Of a stretch of 8,572 nucleotides of DNA, positions 1 through 5,052 are shown one piece after another. How positions within the stretch are numbered: the first letter of the stretch is position 1; each line of letters starts with the position of its first letter. Below the pieces are notes generated by a model. That model ran no database searches. It worked only from the letters and a program-made list of their open reading frames with translations, and was not told the DNA's origin. The translations under genes and the position numbers were made by a program. Source of the stretch: AWTP1-13 sp035253505 (lineage in GTDB: Bacteria > Pseudomonadota > Alphaproteobacteria > Rhizobiales > Hyphomicrobiaceae); NCBI GenBank assembly GCA_035253505.1, contig DATFCC010000114.1:1-8572 (forward strand), given 5' to 3'.

Positions 1-419
1 AAGGCGTCGATCCCGGTTCCATTGTCATCTATGGTGAGTCGCTGGGGTCGGGCGTGGCCGTGCGGCTGGCGACCGAGCGTCCCGCAGCCGGCCTCATTCT
101 GGACGCGCCCTACAGCTCGATCGTGGACGTCGCTGCCGCCGCCTATCCCTATCTGCCGGTGCGCTGGCTGCTTGCGGACCGCTATGAAAGCCGCAAGTAC
201 ATCGCCCAGGTGCGCATGCCGCTGCTGATCCTGCACGGGGAGCGCGATCGCGTGATACCGGTCGAGATGGGCCGTGAGCTTCTGGCACTGGCGAACGAGC
301 CCAAGCGGATCGCGACGTTTCCCGCTGCCGGCCACAGCGACATCTATCTGGACGGCAACCCGGCCCTTGAGGCCGTGAAACGTTGGATCGCGGAATTGCC
401 ACGCCAGACGACGCACTGA
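1..419 (+). CDS. Alpha/beta hydrolase, C-terminal part (5' end outside window)
   Basis: The open frame enters from the left edge (codons in phase from base 3) and ends in TGA at 417-419, giving about 138 residues of the C-terminal part. The complete catalytic triad of a serine alpha/beta hydrolase is visible: the nucleophile elbow GESLGSG (Ser codon 39-41), the acid in GERDRVIP (Asp codon 246-248) and the His in AAGHSD (codon 333-335). The stretch between them, with DAPYSS and an aromatic/proline-rich YPYLPVRW segment, resembles the ABHD13/Bem46-like branch, which are mostly membrane-associated or cytoplasmic esterases or thioesterases of unknown substrate. No N-terminal signal or anchor can be judged because the start is missing. 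The gene converges with rpsU and shares its terminator. The fold and catalytic class are solid; the substrate is unknown. Confidence 0.9.
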   Translation, partial: GVDPGSIVIYGESLGSGVAVRLATERPAAGLILDAPYSSIVDVAAAAYPYLPVRWLLADRYESRKYIAQVRMPLLILHGERDRVIPVEMGRELLALANEPKRIATFPAAGHSDIYLDGNPALEAVKRWIAELPRQTTH

Positions 420-427
420 GACCAAGC

Positions 428-458
428 AAAAACCCCGCTCGCGAGAACGGGGTTTCAA
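428..458. terminator. Bidirectional intrinsic terminator between the hydrolase gene and rpsU
   Basis: An 8-bp perfect stem AAACCCCG (430-437) / CGGGGTTT (448-455) encloses a 10-base loop. Read on the minus strand the stem runs into a T tract (complement of the A run at 428-432), the classic rho-independent layout for rpsU. On the plus strand only TTT follows, so it would stop the hydrolase transcript less strongly. It begins 9 bases after the hydrolase stop and ends 28 bases from the rpsU stop. Confidence 0.85.
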
Positions 459-483
459 GCTTGTCGCGTGGGCGCAAGCCCGG

Positions 484-798
484 TTAGCGGGGGCCGCCGA
501 AGCCTGGGCGCGGAGGACCGCCAGCGCCGGGGCGAGGCGGCGCACCAGGACGGCCACCGGCCTTGGCGCCCGGCTTCGCCGCCGCCTTGCCCGGCAGCAG
601 GCCCTCCCGCTGCGCGCGCTTGCGCGCCAGCTTGCGCGCCCGGCGCACGGCCTCGGCCTGCTCGCGCACGCGCTTCTCGGAGGGCTTCTCGTAATAGTTG
701 CGCAGCTTCATCTCGCGGAAGATGCCCTCGCGCTGCATCTTCTTTTTCAGCGCCTTGAGAGCCTGATCGACGTTGTTGTCGCGGACCTGAACCAGCAA
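484..798 (-). CDS. rpsU: 30S ribosomal protein S21
   Basis: This encodes small-subunit protein S21, which sits near the 3' end of 16S rRNA and takes part in translation initiation. The core VRDNNVDQALKALKKKMQ, followed by EGIFREMKLRNYYEKPSEKR and an Arg-rich helix, is the standard alphaproteobacterial S21 sequence. The open frame extends upstream to 1080, but family alignment puts the first residue at a TTG codon at 798, with GAGG at 807-810 about 8 bases ahead. A promoter lies inside the longer frame, which supports the short version. The product is 104 residues. After the core there is a tail of about 30 residues very rich in Pro, Gly, Ala and Arg (PGAPPRP, PGFGGPR), a lineage-variable extension typical of S21. 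The gene appears monocistronic, with its own promoter (899-927) and terminator (428-458). Identity is certain; the exact start is likely but inferred. Confidence 0.93.
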   Translation of the reverse strand: MLVQVRDNNVDQALKALKKKMQREGIFREMKLRNYYEKPSEKRVREQAEAVRRARKLARKRAQREGLLPGKAAAKPGAKAGGRPGAPPRPGAGGPPRPGFGGPR

Positions 799-898
799 GC
801 GGCCTACCTCGGTATCTGTTGCAGTTGCCTGTACGTGACGGGTGCGGCTGCACAAACGCCAATGCGCCCGGAACCGCGCGCCCCACGCGTTGGTGCAG

Positions 899-927
899 CT
901 TTTAGCAAAGCGCACGCCAATTGTCCA
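899..927 (-). promoter_or_regulatory. Sigma70-type promoter for rpsU
   Basis: On the minus strand a -35 box TGGACA (927-922, 5 of 6 to consensus) is followed by exactly 17 bases and a -10 box TAAAAG (904-899, 4 of 6). Transcription would start near 892 and leave a leader of about 94 bases before the TTG start of rpsU. It is the best-scoring promoter I can see in the window. The call is from sequence inspection only. Confidence 0.6.
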
Positions 928-985
928 CGCGCCGGCAGCCGGAGGAACCGCAAAATCGCCCGCCTTTCGGCTGTTTCCCTCGACC

Positions 986-2128
986 CTAGCGGCGGCGCGC
1001 CCTGGGCAGGCCACGGAACTGGGCGTTGTGCTCGCCGAGCTTGGGCGCCCGCGCGCGGATATGCGGCCGCTCGCCGCCAAACGTCAGGGGCAGGCTCATG
1101 AGCTCCAGGTCGATCTCCGGCACCGGCTGCACCATGTTGAGCGCAGCCGTCTGCGGATGCGACTTCATGTGCGTCAGGTCGTTGATGGGCGCGCACGGGA
1201 CGCCTGCCTTTTGCAGACGGCGCACCCACTCCTCCCTCGGCCGCTGGCGCATGATTTCGGTCACGGTCGCCACAAGGGCCTCCTTGTTGGCGAAGCGATC
1301 GGCATTCGTCTTGTAGCGCGGGTCCTGCGCCCATTCAGGATGACCGAGTTCGGCCGAGAACTTCGCCCACAGACGGTCGTTGGCCGCGGCGACGATCACC
1401 TGCCCGTCGGAGGCATCGATGGCCTGGAAGAGGACCACCGCCAGGCTGCCGCTCGGATGCCGCTCTGGAAGCTGTCCGCTGGCCTGGAAACGGGCGAAGT
1501 GGACGGTCAGCAGCCCCAGGGCCGTCTCATAGAGCGAGGCATCGACCACGCAGCCCTTGCCCGTGCGCTCGCGCTGGAAGAGGCCGGTGACGCACCCGAG
1601 CGCCGCCCACACGGCGCTGCCGAGATCGAGCACCGACGTGCCGATGCGAACGCCTGGCCGATCGGGGTAGCCGTTGACGGAGAACAGGCCCGAGAAGGCC
1701 TGCACCATGGGCTCGTACCCGCCGTGCTTCTGCATCGGCCCCTTGGGGCCGAATGCCGACAGGGAGCAATAGACGAGACGAGGGTTGCGTTCGCGCAGCG
1801 GGGCGCTGCCGAGCCCCAGTCCTTCCATGACGCCGGGACGCAGGTTGTGAATGAGCACGTCACAGCTTTCGATGTAGTCGCTCACCCAGGCAATATCCTC
1901 GGCCGACTTGAGGTCGAGCGTGATGCCCTGCTTGTTGACGTTCAGGCACTGGAACGTCGCGGACGTGTCCTTCCAGAAGGGCGGACCCCAGGCGCGAGCG
2001 TCGTCGCCCCCCTCGGGCCTCTCGATCTTCAGAACGTCCGCGCCCAGCATCGACAGGATGTAGCCGGCATAGGGCCCCGCAATATTGTTGGCGAACTCCA
2101 CCACCTTCACGCCGGACAGGGGCAGCAT
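986..2128 (-). CDS. CaiB/BaiF family (class III) CoA-transferase
   Basis: The product is a 380-residue class III CoA-transferase, which moves coenzyme A between carboxylic acids through an aspartyl-CoA-type intermediate; length is normal for the family. Diagnostic segments are LSGVKVVEFANNIAGPYAG at the N terminus, LGADVLKIERPEGGDDAR (29-44), LNVNKQGITLDLKS (62-75), LIHNLRPGVMEGLGL (92-106) and TGKGCVVDASLYE (189-201). The catalytic Asp is most likely D168 in SVLDLGSAVW, next to the known position 169 of formyl-CoA transferase and CaiB. I chose the ATG at 2128 because GGAGGA lies 6 bases upstream and the family N terminus begins there; the frame is open to 2227. It lies 179 bases downstream of the DUF442 gene on the same strand, so co-transcription is possible but unproven. 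The substrate cannot be deduced: formate/oxalate, carnitine, succinate or aromatic acids are all used by relatives. Confidence 0.93.
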   Translation of the reverse strand: MLPLSGVKVVEFANNIAGPYAGYILSMLGADVLKIERPEGGDDARAWGPPFWKDTSATFQCLNVNKQGITLDLKSAEDIAWVSDYIESCDVLIHNLRPGVMEGLGLGSAPLRERNPRLVYCSLSAFGPKGPMQKHGGYEPMVQAFSGLFSVNGYPDRPGVRIGTSVLDLGSAVWAALGCVTGLFQRERTGKGCVVDASLYETALGLLTVHFARFQASGQLPERHPSGSLAVVLFQAIDASDGQVIVAAANDRLWAKFSAELGHPEWAQDPRYKTNADRFANKEALVATVTEIMRQRPREEWVRRLQKAGVPCAPINDLTHMKSHPQTAALNMVQPVPEIDLELMSLPLTFGGERPHIRARAPKLGEHNAQFRGLPRARRR

Positions 2129-2307
2129 GAACGTTCCTCCATAGGCTTCTGGACCTGCTGTGTAGCGGATTGGCCGGCGCTCTGTCATTGCGAGCGGTGC
2201 CGCGCATGCCGGATATGCCGCAGGCATCGGTCCATGGACTTGCCGGCGGACATTGCGCAGGCGGCGGGCAGCGAGCGGCGTGCAGCCCCGATAGTGCAGG
2301 CGGCCGT

Positions 2308-2793
2308 TTAGGAACCTCTGCCTTCCCCTGCATCAAGCCCCGGCGGGATGGCATCGGTACGAGTTGGATCGCGCAGCGCCTCCAGTTCGTCTTGGATCGC
2401 GCTCAGATCGAACCCCGCACGCTGCATCGTGGCCATGACCTCGGTTGCTGGCTGCAGCCGGGCAGCCGCCGCCGCCCATGCCAGGGCCGACCTCTGCCCC
2501 GACGCACAATGGGCCAACACCGGGCCCGGAAGCTCGCGCAGCGCAGCCTCGATGGCGTCCAGCAGGCCGGCCGTGAACAGATCAGCCTTTCTTGCCGGCA
2601 GGTGACGAAAGGCGAGGCCCGCGCGGGCGGCCGCCTCCGCCTCCTGTGTGCTGGCCGGGTAGGCCGGTGACTCGCCGTCCGGCAGGTTGGAGAGAACCGA
2701 TTTGAAGCCGGCGGCGGCAATGTCACCAAAATCGTCGAGGCGCAGGACGCCGGTGACGGCAAATCGGGGGGTGATGGGCCGAACCTGGTTCAA
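2308..2793 (-). CDS. DUF442 / TIGR01244-like phosphatase- or sulfurtransferase-fold protein
   Basis: This encodes a small cytoplasmic protein of about 161 residues of the DUF442 family (also called beta-lactamase-hydrolase-like, TIGR01244), which has a dual-specificity-phosphatase/rhodanese-like fold. Visible marks are the N-terminal ITPRFAVTG strand, AAAGFKSVLSNLPDGES (27-43), and the active-site loop AHCASGQRS with Cys96 and Arg101 (C-x4-R). The usual family loop is YCxSGTRS; here it begins with His-Cys, as in protein tyrosine phosphatases. Members are linked to sulfide oxidation or persulfide handling, or lie next to metallo-hydrolases, but no such partner is here. The frame runs up to 2904, but homology begins at LNQVRPITPRF, so I place the start at the TTG at 2793; a GGAAG/GCGAG stretch lies 7-15 bases upstream. 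The start is uncertain, the family assignment fairly sure. It is divergent from the Lrp gene. Confidence 0.82.
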   Translation of the reverse strand: MNQVRPITPRFAVTGVLRLDDFGDIAAAGFKSVLSNLPDGESPAYPASTQEAEAAARAGLAFRHLPARKADLFTAGLLDAIEAALRELPGPVLAHCASGQRSALAWAAAAARLQPATEVMATMQRAGFDLSAIQDELEALRDPTRTDAIPPGLDAGEGRGS

Positions 2794-2870
2794 GCAGACA
2801 CTCGCTTCCGGTGGTCGTTGGCATAGAATTCTACAACGGCACGCGAAAAAATCCCGCCGAATAATGGCGC

Positions 2871-2899
2871 TTGACGGAATATTTTCCCTAAGATAGCCA
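2871..2899 (+). promoter_or_regulatory. Candidate promoter of the Lrp-family gene
   Basis: TTGACG (2871-2876, 5 of 6 to a -35 box) is followed after 17 bases by TAGCCA (2894-2899), a weak -10. Transcription would begin near 2906, about 62 bases before the chosen ATG. The region is clearly AT-richer than its surroundings, as expected of a divergent control region, but the -10 is poor. Confidence 0.35.
2875..2888. promoter_or_regulatory. Imperfect dyad overlapping the candidate promoter
   Basis: CGGAA (2875-2879), four bases, then TTCCC (2884-2888) form an inverted repeat with one mismatch. It overlaps the 3' end of the candidate -35 box and the spacer. It shares its half-site with the perfect dyad at 2916-2930, with centres about 41 bases apart, close to four helical turns. 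A role as operator is inference. Confidence 0.35.
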
Positions 2900-2915
2900 A
2901 CCATCGGGTGGCATG

Positions 2916-2930
2916 CGGAACAAAGTTCCG
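2916..2930. promoter_or_regulatory. Perfect 15-bp dyad upstream of the Lrp-family gene, candidate operator
   Basis: CGGAAC (2916-2921), AAA, then GTTCCG (2925-2930) is a perfect inverted repeat of 15 bases, the length of a typical Lrp/AsnC site. It lies 37 bases before the ATG of the regulator. A further half-site CGGAAC occurs at 2941-2946, 25 bases downstream. Lrp-family proteins often bind clustered dyads near their own gene, so autoregulation is plausible but not shown. Confidence 0.45.
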
Positions 2931-2967
2931 AAAGCGCGCCCGGAACCGTCGCTTACTGGTGCCCTTC

Positions 2968-3480
2968 ATGCTCGACGAGATGGACGTCAAGATACTCCGC
3001 CTCCTTCAGAAAGACTCCACGCGCTCGGTCGCCGACATCGGCAAGGAGGTCGGCCTGTCGACCACGCCCTGCTGGCGCCGGATCCAGAAACTCGAGGAGG
3101 CGGGCGTCGTGCAACGCCGGGTGGCGATCCTGGACCCCGCGCGGATCAACGCCGGCGTGACGGTGTTCGTCTCCATCAAGACCGACCAGCACTCGTTGGC
3201 CTGGCTCGAGAAGTTCCATGCAGCGGTCATCGATTTTCCGGAAGTGGTGGAGTTCTACCGGATGAGCGGGGAGGTCGACTATCTGCTGCGCGTGGTCGTG
3301 CCCGACATCGCCGCCTATGATTCCTTCTACAAGAAGCTCATCTCGCGCATCGAGATCTCCAAGGTGTCGTCCGCCTTCGCCATGGAGCAGATCAAGTACA
3401 CCACCGCGCTGCCCCTCGATTTCGCCCTGGACCGGTCGGCGCGCGATGGGCAGAAGACCGACGCATCCAATCGCGGTTAG
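2968..3480 (+). CDS. Lrp/AsnC family transcriptional regulator
   Basis: This is a DNA-binding regulator of the leucine-responsive/feast-famine family, 170 residues, slightly longer than the usual 150-165. An N-terminal winged helix-turn-helix spans about 1-50 (MDVKILRLL, then DIGKEVGLSTTPCWRRIQKLEEAGVV). The C-terminal RAM/ligand-binding domain follows, with GVTVFVSIKTDQHSLAWLE and the signature MSGEVDYLLRVVVPD at about 99-113. The closing FAMEQIKYTTALPL marks a common proteobacterial subfamily that senses amino acids. The ATG at 2968 gives the canonical N terminus but has only a weak ribosome site; a GTG at 2908 would add 20 basic residues without homology. A short polar tail (DRSARDGQKTDASNRG) ends the protein. 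It stands divergent from the DUF442 gene and 45 bases ahead of the thioesterase, so it likely controls one or both. The ligand is unknown. Confidence 0.93.
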   Translation: MLDEMDVKILRLLQKDSTRSVADIGKEVGLSTTPCWRRIQKLEEAGVVQRRVAILDPARINAGVTVFVSIKTDQHSLAWLEKFHAAVIDFPEVVEFYRMSGEVDYLLRVVVPDIAAYDSFYKKLISRIEISKVSSAFAMEQIKYTTALPLDFALDRSARDGQKTDASNRG

Positions 3481-3525
3481 GCGCAGCATCGAGAGGCGCC
3501 GTCGCGAACATCCAGGAGACGGCCA

Positions 3526-4002
3526 ATGAACGAGGCTGCCCGCAACGTCGGCGTGCCGCCGCTGGACACCTTGAAATCCCTGAGCGGTATCGAATATCTG
3601 CAGCGCATTATCGACGGGCGGCTGCCGCGCCCGCCCATCACGGAGACCCTCGGCTTTGCGATCACCGAGGTTGCGCCGGGCTTTGCCCGCTTCACCATGA
3701 CCCCGCAGTTCAGGCACTACAATCCCATCGGCACGGTGCACGGCGGCGTGGCTGCGACGCTGCTGGATTCCTGCATGAGCTGCGCGGTGCAGACGCACCT
3801 GGAGGCCGGCACCGGCTACACCACCCTGGAAATCAAGGTGAACATGGTGCGGCCGATCACGGACAAGTCGGGGCTCGTCACTGCCGACGGGCGTACCCTG
3901 CATGTGGGCCGGCGCTCCGCCACGGCTGAAGGCCGAATCGTCGATGCCTCCGGCACGCTGCTGGCACATGCCACCACCACTTGCATCATTTTTCCGCTTT
4001 GA
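3526..4002 (+). CDS. PaaI-family hotdog-fold acyl-CoA thioesterase
   Basis: The 158-residue product is a single hotdog domain of the PaaI/YbgC-like thioesterase family, enzymes that hydrolyse acyl- or aryl-CoA thioesters in the cytoplasm, usually as tetramers. Evidence: the loop-helix VHGGVAATLLDSCMSCA (71-87), where H72-G73-G74 and D81 fit the catalytic pattern of PaaI-type enzymes; YTTLEIKVNMVRPIT, the strand and Arg-Pro turn typical of the family; and the C-terminal AHATTTCIIF strand. An N-terminal stretch of about 35 residues precedes the domain. The ATG at 3526 has AGGAGA 6 bases upstream. The 45-base gap from the Lrp gene on the same strand suggests one transcript. Together with the nearby class III CoA-transferase it suggests CoA-ester handling, but the substrate is unknown. 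Confidence 0.92.
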   Translation: MNEAARNVGVPPLDTLKSLSGIEYLQRIIDGRLPRPPITETLGFAITEVAPGFARFTMTPQFRHYNPIGTVHGGVAATLLDSCMSCAVQTHLEAGTGYTTLEIKVNMVRPITDKSGLVTADGRTLHVGRRSATAEGRIVDASGTLLAHATTTCIIFPL

Positions 4003-4011
4003 AGCGGGCGC

Positions 4012-4041
4012 CGGGGGCACGCAGCCGCTGCACCTCCCCCG
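4012..4041 (+). terminator. Possible terminator hairpin after the thioesterase gene
   Basis: Starting 10 bases after the stop, CGGGGG (4012-4017) pairs with CCCCCG (4036-4041). Inside it GCAG (4021-4024) pairs with CTGC (4028-4031) around a 3-base loop, leaving a small internal loop. It is strong and GC-rich but has no T tract, so intrinsic termination is uncertain. The rest of the 4003-4168 gap between the convergent genes holds nothing else I recognise apart from the small hairpin at 4147-4169. Confidence 0.35.
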
Positions 4042-4146
4042 CCTCCGGGTGCCGTGACCAGGATCGGCGAGGTCGGTTCCAGTTTCCGCACATCCAGACC
4101 GGCGCATCTGGCGGAGGCACGCCGCCGGGCGACAGGTTCCGTTGCC

Positions 4147-4169
4147 GCTGCCCCGCCGACCGCGGCAGC
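4147..4169 (-). terminator. Small hairpin at the end of gph
   Basis: GCTGCC (4147-4152) and GGCAGC (4164-4169) form a 6-bp stem with an 11-base loop; its outer base overlaps the gph stop codon (TAG, 4171-4169). No T tract follows on the minus strand. It could weakly mark the transcript end, or be chance in GC-rich DNA. Confidence 0.22.
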
Positions 4170-4849
4170 TAGCGCAGGACCTTCTGGAGCGCAGCGGGAA
4201 ACTCGCGGTAGTGCTCGATCACAGCATCAGGCCCGAACTCCGCGACGGGACGCGGCGTATAGCCGAAGGTGACGCCGATCGAGGGCACCTCGGCGGCGGC
4301 GGCGGTGGCGATGTCCACCTCGCTGTCGCCGACCATCACGGCGCGATTGGAGCGCCCGCCCGCACTTTCGATCGTCTTGAGAAGGTGGCCCGGCGCCGGC
4401 TTGAACACGGCGAACGTATCGCGGCCGGCGATGGCCGCAAATCTGCCCTCCAGCGCCAAGGCGCGCAACAGCAGCTTGGACAGATGCTCCACCTTGTTGG
4501 TGCATACTGCCAGGCGCGCCCCCGCCGCCAGAAGATCGTCGAGCAGTTCCGGCACGCCCTCGAAGGGCCGGCTGCCGACGGCAACGTTGTCGGCATAATA
4601 GGCGAGGAACTGGTCGTGCAGCCGCGCCAGCTCCTCCCCCGTCAGCACGCGGCCGTGGAGGCGCAGGCCGGCATCGATCATGGCCTTGGAGCCGTGCCCG
4701 ATGAACGGATGCAGCTCCTCGATGGTGATCGGCGGCAGATCGACCAGGTTCAGGGCATGATTGGTCGCCGCTGTCAGATCGGGCGCCGTATCGACGAGCG
4801 TGCCGTCGAGATCGAAAACGATGGTGGTGCCGTGGAGGTCGAGAGCCAC
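4169..4849 (-). CDS. gph: Phosphoglycolate phosphatase (HAD superfamily)
   Basis: The 226-residue protein is a class-I-capped HAD hydrolase that dephosphorylates 2-phosphoglycolate, formed by oxidative damage repair or by Rubisco oxygenation. All HAD motifs are present: I, VFDLDGTLVDT with nucleophile D13 and acid D15; II, AVCTNK with T117; III, K150 in FKPAPGHLL; IV, MVGDSEVDI with D165 and D169. The helical cap lies between motifs I and II (about 20-100). Length and motif wording (DTAPDL near the start, GDSEVDIATAAAA) match bacterial Gph; related HAD phosphatases such as PGP-like or HPr(Ser)-P enzymes are the alternative. The start is GTG at 4849 with GGAG 5 bases upstream. The gene is divergent from gabD and convergent with the thioesterase gene. 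gph and rpiA are frequent neighbours in Alphaproteobacteria, here split by gabD and inverted. Confidence 0.9.
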   Translation of the reverse strand: MALDLHGTTIVFDLDGTLVDTAPDLTAATNHALNLVDLPPITIEELHPFIGHGSKAMIDAGLRLHGRVLTGEELARLHDQFLAYYADNVAVGSRPFEGVPELLDDLLAAGARLAVCTNKVEHLSKLLLRALALEGRFAAIAGRDTFAVFKPAPGHLLKTIESAGGRSNRAVMVGDSEVDIATAAAAEVPSIGVTFGYTPRPVAEFGPDAVIEHYREFPAALQKVLR

Positions 4850-4972
4850 GTCCGCTCCGCTTGGCTGCTGGGCGCCGCAAGCTATGCGCCTTCGCGGCGG
4901 CTGTCACCTGCCGGTCGCGCGGAAAGGACGAGGGATGGCACCCATGCCGCCGTTCGCCAGTCATGAGGCGGC

Positions 4973-5001
4973 TTGATTGAGTGCCGTGACGAGCCTAGAC
5001 A
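4973..5001 (+). promoter_or_regulatory. Weak candidate promoter for gabD
   Basis: TTGATT (4973-4978) and TAGACA (4996-5001) are separated by 17 bases, 45 bases or more ahead of gabD. Matches to consensus are 4 of 6 and 3 of 6, so this is only a candidate. The 4850-5052 gap between the divergent gph and gabD genes shows no other clear element. Confidence 0.22.
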
Positions 5002-5052
5002 GGCAACAGATGCTCCAGCGCCCGCTCAGGGCCCCAATGTGTGGAGGCGTTC

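Noticed and set aside
799..1080. Upstream extension of the rpsU frame to an ATG-less start at 1080
   Set aside because: The added 94 residues have no S21 homology, overlap the 3' end of the CoA-transferase gene and contain the likely rpsU promoter.
842..2311. Long + strand open frame of 489 codons opposite the CoA-transferase
   Set aside because: It is antisense to a clear family member, has no recognisable domain or ribosome site, and its composition (His, Arg, Gly, Ala rich) is typical of a GC-rich shadow frame.
2794..2904. 37-residue N-terminal extension of the DUF442 protein
   Set aside because: It is Cys/Arg-rich without homology, lies in the AT-rich control region, and the family starts near the TTG at 2793.
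3994..4007. CCGCTT/AAGCGG palindrome over the thioesterase stop codon as a terminator
   Set aside because: The loop would be only two bases, and the T run lies before rather than after the stem, so it does not fit a terminator on either strand.
2953..4107. Minus-strand open frame of 384 codons across the Lrp and thioesterase genes
   Set aside because: The plus-strand genes have clear families, motifs and, for the thioesterase, a good ribosome site; this frame has none.
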